From contig NZ_JACSGT010000001.1 in the NCBI RefSeq assembly GCF_021504595.1, forward strand, positions 372,001 to 436,000: a stretch of DNA of 64,000 bases. The letters are read 5' to 3'. The stretch comes from Chryseobacterium indicum (GTDB taxonomy: Bacteria; Bacteroidota; Bacteroidia; Flavobacteriales; Weeksellaceae). Under the pieces are notes generated by a model, which did not search any database, had not been told where the DNA came from, and saw only the letters and a program-made list of their open reading frames with translations. Positions 27,435-36,875 of the stretch are shown in pieces; within the stretch, counting starts at the first letter, position 1; every line of letters starts with the position of its first letter. A program made the position numbers and the translations under genes.

Positions 27435-29075
27435 TTAATTTCCACTTTTTAAATATTCCAGAGCTCTTTCCAGAATTTCGTCTTTTCCCTGCTGTATTCC
27501 TTTCACTGTAGGACGTACGATAATGTCCGGAATAATCCCGATTCGCTGCGTTTCTCTTCCGTCCGGATAATACGCTCCCAAACCCGTAAAACACGTTTTA
27601 AGACCGGCAATATTAAATGAAATGACATCACCATTTGCTCCCGAAGTGTATCCTCCGATTACTTTTGCTTTCGGATGCTGCTTAAGCATCATTACGGTTG
27701 TTTCAGCCTGACTTTGCGTAACCTCATTCACCAGAATGACCACATTTCCTTTATAATAATCCGGATTATTTCTTCCGATGTTGTTTTTGCGGCGGTAAAA
27801 TTTGCTTAAATAATTGGTTTCTGGAAAAATAAATTCATAATAAATTTTATTTTCAGGAAGCAACAGTCTGCTCAACGGCAAAATCGTCATATTCGGATAA
27901 TTTCTGGAATCGAAAATGATCGATTCTGTATTTTTCAGATTTTCGAACATATCATTCAGATCAGATCTTTTGATTAATCCCATGTTCACATAACCCATCT
28001 TTTTTTCATCATCGAGAAACTTCCATTTTTCAGGAACCGTAGGATTTTCGCGAATAATTTCTTTCTGAAAATATGTTTTTACTTTGATGGCTAAATTAAT
28101 TCCGTCCCTTTCAATTTTAAGCCCGAGAGAATCTTTATTGGTGTACAGAAAAAGATATTTCGACTTATTGATCTTTCCCCATGAATTCGAAGCCGGAAGA
28201 TATTTCCCAAACGAATTAATTTTCTGCGGAATCGTTAATCCTTCAACATCGTAGATCACATCACCAATTTTGAGCGGATTTTCTTCATTAAAAATAGTCG
28301 GATATATTTTTGTTACAACCAGCTTTCCTTCCGCATAAGAATACTGTACCGGAACATTTTTTCTTCCGTATTGGTTTAAACTAGTCAGCCTTGAAAATAA
28401 ATAAGCGTGCGAATCATCCGTTTTGGTCACAAGTTCCGCTAAAGCTAAATGATAGCTTTCATCATTATCAACAGCAAGAAATTTTGGAATCATTTCCCGT
28501 AAAACATCATTCCAGTTCTGATCGGTTTTGTATTTGTATGCAAAAAAATATTCTGCATAATTCCAGTATCTGAAGAATTCCAAAAGAGCAATTTGTTTTG
28601 AAGTAAATTTCGAGCCGTAAGAATTTTCATTCCTGAAATAAACCTTTCTTCCGTTTAACCCGAAATAATAATTTTCACCGGTATTCCTGTTGTTCTCAAT
28701 AAATTTCAGCTTTTCACGTACATTTTCAGAAAAAATACGCTGATCATCCATCCATCCGAGATCAAAATTTTTTAAGAAATAAACTTTATCGTTATCATTT
28801 ACACAATTTTTACAAACTTCAGTTTTTCCGAGACTTTCAATCCAGTTAGAATACAATTCATTCAATTGATCTTTATTGTTAATATTTTCAAGTTCATCAA
28901 TTTTCTGAAATAATTGCTGATCCCAGTTGAACTGTCCTTTCGATACATTCGGATGATAATATTTTAAAAATCCCCATACTTTACATAACGATTCAAGCTT
29001 TTGGGTTTCCGATAAAGTCTGCGCCGAAAAATGTAAGTTTAAAAATAAGATAATGAAAAGGGAGAATTTTCTCAT
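27435..29075 (-). CDS. S41-family (tail-specific) peptidase, secreted
   Basis: I place the start at the ATG at 29075 (MRKFSLFIILFLNLHFSAQ, a clean signal peptide, cleavage after SAQ); a TTG 15 bp earlier is unlikely. The mature protein of about 525 residues has a PDZ-like middle part (VGDVIYDVEGLTIPQKI-like segment) and an S41 core: VVILVNEVTQSQAETTVMML, where the serine of SQAE is the expected nucleophile, then KVIGGYTSGANGD and a C-terminal RIGIIPDIIVRPT. Likely periplasmic or surface protease. Neighbours give no clue to its substrate. Confidence 0.82.
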   Translation of the reverse strand: MRKFSLFIILFLNLHFSAQTLSETQKLESLCKVWGFLKYYHPNVSKGQFNWDQQLFQKIDELENINNKDQLNELYSNWIESLGKTEVCKNCVNDNDKVYFLKNFDLGWMDDQRIFSENVREKLKFIENNRNTGENYYFGLNGRKVYFRNENSYGSKFTSKQIALLEFFRYWNYAEYFFAYKYKTDQNWNDVLREMIPKFLAVDNDESYHLALAELVTKTDDSHAYLFSRLTSLNQYGRKNVPVQYSYAEGKLVVTKIYPTIFNEENPLKIGDVIYDVEGLTIPQKINSFGKYLPASNSWGKINKSKYLFLYTNKDSLGLKIERDGINLAIKVKTYFQKEIIRENPTVPEKWKFLDDEKKMGYVNMGLIKRSDLNDMFENLKNTESIIFDSRNYPNMTILPLSRLLLPENKIYYEFIFPETNYLSKFYRRKNNIGRNNPDYYKGNVVILVNEVTQSQAETTVMMLKQHPKAKVIGGYTSGANGDVISFNIAGLKTCFTGLGAYYPDGRETQRIGIIPDIIVRPTVKGIQQGKDEILERALEYLKSGN

Positions 29076-29311
29076 GAAAAGGTTATTCAATCAAAGATAG
29101 CTTTTAAACACAAACAGCACAACTATTTATTCAAAGAAGATTTTATCCAGCCTTTGCTGAGTGAAACGCCTTTCCGAACGAAAATATGCAGCACAACTGT
29201 AAAAAAAATCTTTGCGGACTTTGTGTTAAAAACAAATTCAACAAAGAAAGTTACTTTTAAAACAACAAACAGTTTAATGAAAATTAATTACCTCTAAAAT
29301 ATAAAATTCCT

Positions 29312-29319
29312 AAATTTGT
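29312..29319 (+). promoter_or_regulatory. Promoter box TAAATTTG before the HD hydrolase
   Basis: Fits TAnnTTTG and ends 22 nt before the ATG at 29341. Because of it, a TTG codon at 29320 is rejected as start. Confidence 0.5.
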
Positions 29320-29340
29320 TTGCAAATACAGACGTTTTCA

Positions 29341-30567
29341 ATGCAGAACAAGCTAAAAATCATCAATGATCCCGTTCACGGATTCATCAAAATTCCCCAT
29401 GAAATTTTATTCGACATCATAGAGCATCCTTACTTCCAGAGATTAAGAAGGATAGGACAGACGGGACTTTTGAACCTCATTTTTCCGGGCGCGACACATA
29501 CAAGATTTCATCATGCTTTAGGGGCCATGCATTTGATGTTTATGGCTTTGGAAACCTTGAAGCAGAAAGGCGTGAAAATTTCAGAAGAGGAAGAAAAAGG
29601 GGCAATGTTGGCGATTTTAATGCATGATATTGGTCATGGTCCGTTTTCCCACGCTCTGGAAAGTATGCTGATGGACGATTGGCATCACGAAAAATTATCT
29701 TTATTACTCATGAATCGCCTGAATGATGAATTTAACGGAGAATTATCCTGCGCTATCGAAATGTTTCAGGGAAAATACCACCGAAAGTTTTTTAACCAGC
29801 TTATTTCTTCACAACTCGATGTCGATCGTTTGGATTATCTGAAACGGGACAGCTTTTTTACGGGAGTTTCCGAAGGAAGCATCAATACACAAAGAATCAT
29901 CTCCATGATGAACGTCTGTGATGAAGGTGAGCTGGTAATTGATGCAAAAGGCGTTTATTCTATTGAGAATTTCCTCACAGCCAGAATGTTCATGTATTGG
30001 CAGGTGTATTATCATAAAACATCCGCTCTGGCAGAATTTCTTTTGGTTAAAATTCTGGAAAGAGCCAAGCTTCTGGTTTCACAGGGAATCGATTTGCCGG
30101 CAACTGAAAACCTCAAATATTTTCTGCATCGCGGAAAAAGTGCAGCCACGGATGAAGATGTGGAACGTTTTACACAGCTTGATGATAATGATATTATTCA
30201 GGCAATGAAAAACTGGCAGAATGCAGAGGATATGATTCTCTCGTATTGGTGTAAATGTGTGATCCAGAGAAACCTTCCGAAAACCATTATTTCATCTCAT
30301 CCTTTTGAGCCGGGTTTTATTGAAGAAAAAATAAAGAATGTGAATGAATTTTTCGGAATCGATAATGGGAGCGAACTGGTACACGAAATAAAAAGAAAAC
30401 TCCTTCCTTACGATACCGAAAAACAGCCGATTTATCTGTTGCAGAAAAACGGTAAAAAAATCCGTCTTGACGAATCGGAAGACCAGCTTTTATCGGGCTT
30501 GATGGTAAACAAAACCACAAGGTATATTCTTACATTTCCAAGAAATATTTCACACATTATTTCTTAA
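29341..30567 (+). CDS. HD-domain phosphohydrolase
   Basis: A 408-residue protein. It begins MQNKLKIINDPVHGFIKIP, followed by HTRFHHALGAMHLM (about 61-74) and ILMHDIGHGPFSHALE (about 92-107), the H...HD...D metal site of dNTPase/SAMHD1-like proteins. HIGH-type helices continue to about 190 (QLDVDRLDYLKRDSFFTG). The family hydrolyses nucleotide triphosphates. The gene stands immediately upstream of lpxD, but 72 bp and a new promoter box separate them. Confidence 0.88.
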   Translation: MQNKLKIINDPVHGFIKIPHEILFDIIEHPYFQRLRRIGQTGLLNLIFPGATHTRFHHALGAMHLMFMALETLKQKGVKISEEEEKGAMLAILMHDIGHGPFSHALESMLMDDWHHEKLSLLLMNRLNDEFNGELSCAIEMFQGKYHRKFFNQLISSQLDVDRLDYLKRDSFFTGVSEGSINTQRIISMMNVCDEGELVIDAKGVYSIENFLTARMFMYWQVYYHKTSALAEFLLVKILERAKLLVSQGIDLPATENLKYFLHRGKSAATDEDVERFTQLDDNDIIQAMKNWQNAEDMILSYWCKCVIQRNLPKTIISSHPFEPGFIEEKIKNVNEFFGIDNGSELVHEIKRKLLPYDTEKQPIYLLQKNGKKIRLDESEDQLLSGLMVNKTTRYILTFPRNISHIIS

Positions 30568-30625
30568 AGAATATTAAAATTCACGTTCCGAAAACTAAAA
30601 AATGTTTGCGAATTACAGAATTTCT

Positions 30626-30633
30626 TATCTTTG
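30626..30633 (+). promoter_or_regulatory. Promoter box TATCTTTG of the lpx genes
   Basis: A consensus box whose last base is only 6 nt before the lpxD ATG (30640). Transcription would begin at or next to the start codon. Confidence 0.6.
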
Positions 30634-30639
30634 CAGAAT

Positions 30640-31659
30640 ATGGAATTTACAGCTTCGCAAATTGCAAGTTTTATCGACGGAAAAATAATAGGTGACGAAA
30701 ATGCACTTATTACAGGAGTTTCGCCCATAGAAAGCGGGGAAACAGGGCATCTTTCTTTCATCGCGCAGGATAGATTTTCGCATTATTTAGAGACTTCAAA
30801 ATGTTCCGTTATCATTGTTTCGGAAAAGCTTATCTCAAAAGATTCTTACCTTCCTACTGTTATTGCAGTAAAGGATGCTTATCTTTCTTTTCAGGTTCTC
30901 ATGAATTTATATCAGGAAATGCAGGGAAGAAGAAAAGGAATCGAAAATGGTTCATCCATTCATGAAACTGCTGTAATCGGAGAAGATGTGTATATCGGGG
31001 CTTTTACCTACGTTTCAGAAAAAGCAAAAGTGGGAGAGGGAAGCCAGATTTATCCGCAGGTTTACATCGGAAAAGGGGTGAAGATCGGGAAAAACTGTAA
31101 AATCGACAGTGGAGCGAGAATTTATGATTACTGCATCATCGGAGACAATTGTGTTATTCATTCCAATACCGTAATCGGAGGAGACGGTTTCGGATTTCAG
31201 CCGACTCAGGACGGATTCAAAAAAATTCCGCAGTTAGGAAACGTTATCATTGAAGACGATGTGGAAATTGGTTCCAATTGCAGTATAGACAGAGCAACCA
31301 TTGGTTCTACCGTAATCGGAAAAGGAACTAAAATTGATAATCTGATCCAGATCGCACACAACGTAAAAATCGGAAAAAACAATGTAATTGCCGCACAAGC
31401 CGGAATTGCAGGATCTACAACCATTGGAGACTGGAACCAGATTGGAGGTCAGGTAGGTGTTGTAGGACACATCAAAATAGGAAATCAGGTAAAAATACAG
31501 GCTCAGAGTGGCGTAAATTCCAGCGTAAACGACAGAGAAACCATTTATGGATCTCCGGCGATCAGCTACAACGACTACCTTAGAAGCTATGTACATTTCA
31601 GAAACTTACCTGAAGTGGTAAAAAGAATAAATAATCTCGAGAATAACTCAAAAGATTAA
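30640..31659 (+). CDS. lpxD: UDP-3-O-acylglucosamine N-acyltransferase LpxD
   Basis: A 339-residue enzyme starting [16 protein letters not shown]. The N-terminal uridine-binding domain spans about 1-100 ([18 protein letters not shown]). It is followed by a hexapeptide-repeat beta-helix with [17 protein letters not shown] (about 180-196) and [16 protein letters not shown] (about 235-250), which holds the catalytic histidine. A C-terminal helix ends the protein. It adds the N-linked 3-hydroxyacyl chain to UDP-3-O-acyl-glucosamine in lipid A synthesis. Four bp separate it from lpxC-fabZ. The promoter box touches the start codon, so the mRNA is probably leaderless. Confidence 0.95.
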   Translation: MEFTASQIASFIDGKIIGDENALITGVSPIESGETGHLSFIAQDRFSHYLETSKCSVIIVSEKLISKDSYLPTVIAVKDAYLSFQVLMNLYQEMQGRRKGIENGSSIHETAVIGEDVYIGAFTYVSEKAKVGEGSQIYPQVYIGKGVKIGKNCKIDSGARIYDYCIIGDNCVIHSNTVIGGDGFGFQPTQDGFKKIPQLGNVIIEDDVEIGSNCSIDRATIGSTVIGKGTKIDNLIQIAHNVKIGKNNVIAAQAGIAGSTTIGDWNQIGGQVGVVGHIKIGNQVKIQAQSGVNSSVNDRETIYGSPAISYNDYLRSYVHFRNLPEVVKRINNLENNSKD

Positions 31660-31663
31660 ACTA

Positions 31664-33061
31664 ATGAGTGATATGCAAAAAACACTTCAGCAGGAAGTGA
31701 CACTTTCCGGAATCGGACTTCATACTGGTAAAGAAGTAAAATTAACCATGAAACCTGCAAAAGAAAATACAGGTTTCGTATTCGTAAGAACAGATTTGGA
31801 AGGGCATCCTCAGGTCGAAGCAGACGTTAACTACGTTGTAGCTACAGAAAGAGGAACAACATTAGAAAAACTGGGCGTGAAAATCACAACTTGTGAGCAT
31901 CTTCTGGCTGCTTTGGTAGGATGTGATATCGACAACGCTATTTTAGAAATGGATGCTTCTGAGCCGCCGATTTTAGACGGTTCTTCAAAATTCTTTGTAG
32001 AAGCAATCGAAAGCGTAGGAGTGGTAGACCAAAATATTGCAAGAGAATATCTTGTCGTAAAAGAAGTGCTTACTTACAGCGATCCGGCTACAGGATCTGA
32101 GATCACCATTATTCCTTCAGATACCTACGAAGTAACAACGATGGTAGACTTTGGAACCAAAGTTTTGGGAACTCAAAATGCTACGCTTAAAAATATTTCT
32201 GAGTTTAAAGAAGAAATTTCATCCGCAAGAACATTCAGCTTCTTACACGAGCTGGAAATGCTTTTGGATCATGGTTTGATCAAAGGGGGAGATATTTCCA
32301 ACGCGATTGTTTACGTAGATAAAGATCTTACACCGGAAACTACAGAAAAACTAAAGAAAGCCTTTGGTAAAGATAATGTATCGATAAGACCAAACGGAAT
32401 TCTTGATAATTTGAACTTAAACTATCCCAACGAAGCCGCAAGACACAAATTACTCGATGTGATCGGTGATCTGGCTTTGGCAGGAGTGAAAATAAAAGGT
32501 AAGGTAATTGCCAACAAACCGGGACATTACGTAAATACCCAGTTTGCAAAAAAACTGAACCGCCAGTGGAAATTGCAGAAAAAGAAAAATGTTCCTGATT
32601 TTGATTTAACAAAAGAACCGGTTTTCGATATCAACGGAATCATGAAACTGATGCCTCACAGACCGCCGTTCTTGTTGATCGATAAAATTCTTGAGCTTTC
32701 AGATTCTCATGTTGTAGGTCTTAAAAATGTTACAATGAACGAACCTTTCTTCGTTGGACATTTCCCGAAAGAACCCGTAATGCCGGGAGTTTTACAGGTA
32801 GAAGCTTTGGCTCAGACAGGGGGGATTCTTGTTTTGGCAAGCGTTCCGGATCCCGAAAATTACTCTACGTACTTTATTAAAATAGATAAAGTAAAATTCA
32901 AGAGAAAAGTAATTCCCGGAGATACGCTTATTTTCAAGATTGAATTAATAGAGCCTATCAGAAGAGGAATTGTTCATATGCAGGGTTATGGTTACGTAGG
33001 AGATACAGTAGCGGTAGAAGCAGAACTTATGGCCCAAGTTGCAAAAAATAAAGTTGATTAA
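31664..33061 (+). CDS. lpxC-fabZ: Bifunctional UDP-3-O-acyl-N-acetylglucosamine deacetylase / 3-hydroxyacyl-ACP dehydratase (LpxC-FabZ)
   Basis: A 465-residue fusion. Residues 1-310 are LpxC: LSGIGLHTGKEVKL, the zinc motif TTCEHLLAALVG (about 75-86) and HKLLDVIGDLAL (about 262-273). Residues 320-465 are FabZ: IMKLMPHRPPFLLIDKI (about 326-342) with the catalytic His, and PVMPGVLQVEALAQTGG (about 369-385) with the Glu. LpxC commits lipid A synthesis and FabZ competes for the same hydroxyacyl-ACP, so the fusion may balance the two pathways. The fusion is known in Bacteroidetes. It abuts lpxA with no gap. Confidence 0.96.
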   Translation: MSDMQKTLQQEVTLSGIGLHTGKEVKLTMKPAKENTGFVFVRTDLEGHPQVEADVNYVVATERGTTLEKLGVKITTCEHLLAALVGCDIDNAILEMDASEPPILDGSSKFFVEAIESVGVVDQNIAREYLVVKEVLTYSDPATGSEITIIPSDTYEVTTMVDFGTKVLGTQNATLKNISEFKEEISSARTFSFLHELEMLLDHGLIKGGDISNAIVYVDKDLTPETTEKLKKAFGKDNVSIRPNGILDNLNLNYPNEAARHKLLDVIGDLALAGVKIKGKVIANKPGHYVNTQFAKKLNRQWKLQKKKNVPDFDLTKEPVFDINGIMKLMPHRPPFLLIDKILELSDSHVVGLKNVTMNEPFFVGHFPKEPVMPGVLQVEALAQTGGILVLASVPDPENYSTYFIKIDKVKFKRKVIPGDTLIFKIELIEPIRRGIVHMQGYGYVGDTVAVEAELMAQVAKNKVD

Positions 33062-33856
33062 ATGATTCATCAGTTAGCAGCCGTAGATAAACGTGCGAAA
33101 ATCAGCAAAAATGTAATCGTAGAACCTTTTACTACAATTGCAGGGGACGTGGAAATTGGCGAAGGAACATGGATTGGTCCCAATGTTACCATCATGGATG
33201 GTGCAAGAATCGGTAAAAATTGCAGAATTTTTCCGGGAACGGTAATTTCTGCGATTCCTCAGGATTTGAAATTTGATGGTGAAGATACGCAGGTCATTAT
33301 CGGCGATGAAACAACGATCAGAGAATGTGTAACGGTAAACAGAGGAACAAAAGCCTTAGGTTTTACTAAAATCGGGAAAAACTGCCTTATTATGGCAACT
33401 TCCCACATTGCTCATGACTGTGTTATCGGAGATCATGTGATCATCGTAAACGGGTGCGGTATTGCAGGCCACGTAGAAATCGGAGATTATACCGTAATGG
33501 GTGGTTTATCTGCTGTTCATCAGTTCGGAAAAATCGGAAAACACGTAATGATTTCAGGAGGTACTCTGGTAAGAAAAGACATTCCGCCTTATGTAAAAGT
33601 AGCGAGAGAGCCGATGTCTTATGCAGGAATTAATTCCGTAGGTTTAAGAAGAAGAGGATTTACCAATGAGAAAATCTTTGAAATTCAGAAAATTTACAGA
33701 GCGATCTTCCAGATGAAGATGAATGTTTCCCAAGCGTTGCTTTACATCGAAAAAGAAATGCTTCCGACGGCTGAAAGAGATGAAATCCTTCAGTTTATCC
33801 AGAATTCTCCTCGAGGAATCGTGAAAGGATACGGAACAGGGAAGGAAAGAGAATAG
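33062..33856 (+). CDS. lpxA: UDP-N-acetylglucosamine acyltransferase LpxA
   Basis: A 264-residue left-handed beta-helix enzyme that O-acylates UDP-GlcNAc, the first lipid A step. Visible signatures: hexapeptide repeats from residue 10 to 185, ISAIPQDLKFDGEDTQVIIG (about 62-81), TVNRGT (about 91-96) and MATSHIAHDCVIGDH (about 111-125) with catalytic His118. The C-terminal helical part (GINSVGLRRRGFTNEKI) is typical. The ATG follows the lpxC-fabZ stop directly. Length matches E. coli LpxA. Confidence 0.96.
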   Translation: MIHQLAAVDKRAKISKNVIVEPFTTIAGDVEIGEGTWIGPNVTIMDGARIGKNCRIFPGTVISAIPQDLKFDGEDTQVIIGDETTIRECVTVNRGTKALGFTKIGKNCLIMATSHIAHDCVIGDHVIIVNGCGIAGHVEIGDYTVMGGLSAVHQFGKIGKHVMISGGTLVRKDIPPYVKVAREPMSYAGINSVGLRRRGFTNEKIFEIQKIYRAIFQMKMNVSQALLYIEKEMLPTAERDEILQFIQNSPRGIVKGYGTGKERE

Positions 33857-33882
33857 TAAAGAAAAGTTTAGCTCAGTTATCA

Positions 33883-34221
33883 ATGAAAAGTCTGATTTTT
33901 GTTTTAATGTGTTTTACAGCATCTTTTTTGTCCGGACAACAGACAGAAGGATTGAAAACGGAGAAAACAGCCAAGACTTCTATTCTGGAAAGAAGACTGC
34001 CTTCAAAATCTAATGACAGCATTGCTAAACATAATCTTAATGATATTCTGAAACAGAATAATTCCGGCGGAAACTCAGTTTTTGGAACCGCAAACCCTTA
34101 TCATTCCGAGATTCAGACGAATGTAAACAGGCTGAATAATAATGTGAATTCATTCAATAATAATGTTTTCAACAGACTGCCAACTCAGGGCGAAGGAATA
34201 CAATTTAACAAAAGAAAATAA
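33883..34221 (+). CDS. Small exported Asn-rich protein of unknown function
   Basis: A 112-residue protein with a signal peptide (MKSLIFVLMCFTASFLSGQ). The mature part is hydrophilic, with a basic stretch and an Asn-rich end (NVNRLNNNVNSFNNNVFN). No domain is recognised. It sits 26 bp after lpxA and 18 bp before efp, so it is probably in the lpx transcript. Its codon use fits its neighbours. Low complexity suggests a disordered periplasmic protein. Confidence 0.65.
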   Translation: MKSLIFVLMCFTASFLSGQQTEGLKTEKTAKTSILERRLPSKSNDSIAKHNLNDILKQNNSGGNSVFGTANPYHSEIQTNVNRLNNNVNSFNNNVFNRLPTQGEGIQFNKRK

Positions 34222-34239
34222 AAAAATATATAATAATTA

Positions 34240-34806
34240 ATGGCAACAAGTAACGATATCAGAAAAGGACTTTGCATCGAATACAGCAACGATATTTATA
34301 AAGTTATCGAATTCCTTCACGTAAAACCGGGAAAAGGTCCTGCTTTCGTTAGAACAAAATTAAAATCTGTAACCAACGGTAAAGTAATCGACAATACTTT
34401 CTCTGCAGGTCACAAAATTGATGAGGTAAAAGTAATCACAAGAAAATACCAGTATCTTTACGATGATGAAAATGGTTTTCACTTCATGAATAACGATGAC
34501 TTCTCTCAGTTATACCTTAACAAAGAAATGATCGAAAACTCCAACCTGATGAAAGCGGGTGAAGAAGTAACCATCATTTTGAAAGAAGCGGACGAAACTC
34601 CGCTTTCGGCAGAATTACCGCAGTCCGTTTATCTGGAAGTGGTAGAAGCGGATCCGGGAGTAAAAGGAAACACAGCAACCAACGCTCTTAAAAACGCAAT
34701 CGTAGAAACAGGAGCAAGAGTAATGGTCCCTCTGTTCATTGAGCCGGGAGACAAGATCAAAGTAAGCACAGAAGATGGTTCTTACTTAGAAAGAGTAAAA
34801 GAATAA
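34240..34806 (+). CDS. efp: Translation elongation factor P
   Basis: A 188-residue, three-domain factor that helps ribosomes through polyproline stretches. The KOW-like N-domain has FLHVKPGKGPAFVRTKLK with Lys32 in the PGKGPA loop, the residue modified in many bacteria. The C-terminal domain ends with the VPLFIEPGDKIKVSTEDGSY signature. Placement next to lpxA and a second lpxD-like gene is conserved in flavobacteria as far as I recall. Confidence 0.96.
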   Translation: MATSNDIRKGLCIEYSNDIYKVIEFLHVKPGKGPAFVRTKLKSVTNGKVIDNTFSAGHKIDEVKVITRKYQYLYDDENGFHFMNNDDFSQLYLNKEMIENSNLMKAGEEVTIILKEADETPLSAELPQSVYLEVVEADPGVKGNTATNALKNAIVETGARVMVPLFIEPGDKIKVSTEDGSYLERVKE

Positions 34807-34879
34807 TTATTCACAAATAATATGAGGCTGGAAGTATAACAACTTTCAGCTTTCATTTTTTATGGCAGCTTTGTAGTTT

Positions 34880-34900
34880 ACCCTGAGCTTGTCGAAGGGG
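34880..34900. repeat. CCTGAGCTTGTCGAA repeat fragment
   Basis: The gap between efp and the second lpxD gene contains CCCTGAGCTTGTCGAAGGGG. The CTTCGACAAGCTCAGG sequence is a dispersed intergenic repeat in many bacterial genomes. Only one copy is seen here. Confidence 0.35.
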
Positions 34901-34993
34901 CAGTCGGGCTGCAATTAAAATTGGAAAAACAAAACCGTGTCAGGATTCCAAACCTAGACACCGTTGAAAATTTAAAACATCATTAAAAAAAAT

Positions 34994-35896
34994 ATGACGT
35001 TTCATCAGCCACAAAAACTGAAAACTATTGCCGAACTTATCGGGGCAAAATTTGTAGGTTCAGAAGACTTCGAAGTGTTGGGAACGAATGAAATTCACAT
35101 GGTAAAAGCCGGTGAAATCGTTTTCGTTAACCATCCCAAATATTACGATAAAGCATTAAATTCCGCTGCGACGATTATTTTGATCGATAAAGAAGTAGAA
35201 TGCCCGGAAGGAAAAGCACTGCTGGTTTCAGAAGATCCTTTCAGAGATTTCAATAAAATCAATACCCATTTTACAAGAATCTATAACTTCACGGAAGAAC
35301 TTCATGATGTAGAAATAGGAGAGGGAACAAAAATTCATGCTTCTGCGGTTATCGGAAATAACGTGAAAATAGGAAAAAACACCCTGATTTTTCCTAATGT
35401 TGTCATCGGCGACCGAACAGTAATCGGAGATAATGTAGTGATCCAGTCCAATACCGTTTTAGGCGGCGATGCCTTTTACTACAGAAAACTGAACGGCAAT
35501 TTCGACCGTCTCATTTCGGTAGGAAACGTAGTGATCGAGAACAATGTAGAGATCGGAAACGGTTGTACCATCGACAGAGGAGTTACAGATTCTACCATTA
35601 TCGGAGAAGGTTCTATTCTGGATAATCAGATCCAGATTGGGCACGATACCGTGATTGGAAAAAAATGTCTTATCGCTTCTCAGGTCGGTATTGCAGGATG
35701 CTGTGTAATCGGTGATGAGGTTACCTTATGGGGACAGGTGGGCATTGCCTCAGGAAATAAAATTGAAAGCGGTTCTGTATTATTAGGGAAAACCGGAGTA
35801 AACAGAGATCTCGAAAAAGGAACTTACATCGGGATGTTTGCGGAAGATTTTAAAACGTATCTTAAAAAAGAAGTCAAACTGAGAAATCTCAAATAA
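34994..35896 (+). CDS. LpxD-like N-acyltransferase, second copy
   Basis: A 300-residue paralogue of LpxD with a shortened N-terminal domain (about 1-95, [20 protein letters not shown]). Its beta-helix keeps [16 protein letters not shown] (about 154-169) and [16 protein letters not shown] (about 210-225), so the catalytic His is present. It lacks the full C-terminal helix of LpxD (ends [11 protein letters not shown]). It may acylate a different sugar or work with a different acyl donor. It follows efp after a 187-bp gap. Confidence 0.85.
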   Translation: MTFHQPQKLKTIAELIGAKFVGSEDFEVLGTNEIHMVKAGEIVFVNHPKYYDKALNSAATIILIDKEVECPEGKALLVSEDPFRDFNKINTHFTRIYNFTEELHDVEIGEGTKIHASAVIGNNVKIGKNTLIFPNVVIGDRTVIGDNVVIQSNTVLGGDAFYYRKLNGNFDRLISVGNVVIENNVEIGNGCTIDRGVTDSTIIGEGSILDNQIQIGHDTVIGKKCLIASQVGIAGCCVIGDEVTLWGQVGIASGNKIESGSVLLGKTGVNRDLEKGTYIGMFAEDFKTYLKKEVKLRNLK

Positions 35897-35936
35897 ACAA
35901 ATTAGTTAGATTTATCTTAAATCAAAGAAATTTAAT

Positions 35937-35944
35937 TAAATTTG
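35937..35944 (+). promoter_or_regulatory. Promoter box TAAATTTG of sucD
   Basis: Matches TAnnTTTG and lies 44 nt before the sucD ATG. Confidence 0.5.
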
Positions 35945-35987
35945 TGTGCATTTAAAAAAGTAATAAATAAATTAAATAAATAATAAA

Positions 35988-36860
35988 ATGTCAATTTTAG
36001 TAAACAAAGATTCTAAAGTAATTGTACAAGGATTTACAGGGAACGAAGGTACTTTCCACGCAAGCCAGATGATCGAATACGGAACCAACGTAGTAGGAGG
36101 TGTTACTCCGGGAAAAGGAGGAAGCGAGCACTTAGGAAAGCCTGTATTCAATACGGTAGCAGATGCTGTAGAAAAAGCCGGAGCTAACGTAAGTATTATT
36201 TTCGTACCGCCTGCATTTGCTGCTGACGCTATTATGGAAGCTGCTGAAGCTGGGATCAAAGTTATTGTATGTATTACTGAAGGTATTCCTGTAGCGGATA
36301 TGGTGAAAGTAAAATCTTACATTGCTGACAGAGACTGCAGATTGATCGGTCCGAACTGCCCGGGAATCATTACTTCTGAAGAAGCTAAAATTGGAATTAT
36401 GCCAGGTTTCGTTTTCAAAAAAGGTAAAGTAGGTATCGTTTCTAAATCAGGTACTCTTACTTACGAAGCTGCAGATCAGGTAGTAAGAGCGGGTTACGGT
36501 ATCTCTACAGCAATCGGTATCGGTGGAGACCCGATCATCGGAACAACTACAAGAGAAGCTTTGGAATTATTCATCAACGATCCTGAAACTGAAGCGGTTG
36601 TAATGATCGGAGAAATCGGTGGAGGTCTTGAAGCGGAAGCAGCAAGATGGTACAAAGCAAGTGGTTCTACAAAGCCGGTTGTAGGTTTCATCGCAGGACA
36701 GACTGCTCCTAAAGGAAGAACAATGGGACACGCAGGTGCAATCGTAGGCGGAGCAGAAGATACAGCTCAGGCTAAGATGGAAATCATGAGAGAAAACGGA
36801 ATTAACGTGGTAGACTCTCCTGCTGATATTGGTGCTACTGTTGCAAAAATTCTAGGATAA
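35988..36860 (+). CDS. sucD: Succinate-CoA ligase, alpha subunit
   Basis: A 290-residue subunit. It has the CoA-binding Rossmann start ([15 protein letters not shown]), [19 protein letters not shown] (about 114-132), and the phosphohistidine loop [16 protein letters not shown] (about 245-260), where the His takes the phosphate. It converts succinyl-CoA to succinate with nucleotide triphosphate formation in the TCA cycle. The beta subunit gene (sucC) is not in the window. GC content and codon use indicate high expression. Confidence 0.96.
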   Translation: MSILVNKDSKVIVQGFTGNEGTFHASQMIEYGTNVVGGVTPGKGGSEHLGKPVFNTVADAVEKAGANVSIIFVPPAFAADAIMEAAEAGIKVIVCITEGIPVADMVKVKSYIADRDCRLIGPNCPGIITSEEAKIGIMPGFVFKKGKVGIVSKSGTLTYEAADQVVRAGYGISTAIGIGGDPIIGTTTREALELFINDPETEAVVMIGEIGGGLEAEAARWYKASGSTKPVVGFIAGQTAPKGRTMGHAGAIVGGAEDTAQAKMEIMRENGINVVDSPADIGATVAKILG

Positions 36861-36875
36861 CATAAACATAACGAT

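Noticed and set aside
29076..29090. Extended TTG start for the S41 peptidase
   Set aside because: The added five residues would precede a clean signal peptide that begins at the ATG at 29075.
31234..31596. 120-residue minus-strand open frame in lpxD
   Set aside because: Produced by the repeat structure of the beta-helix coding sequence; no independent support.
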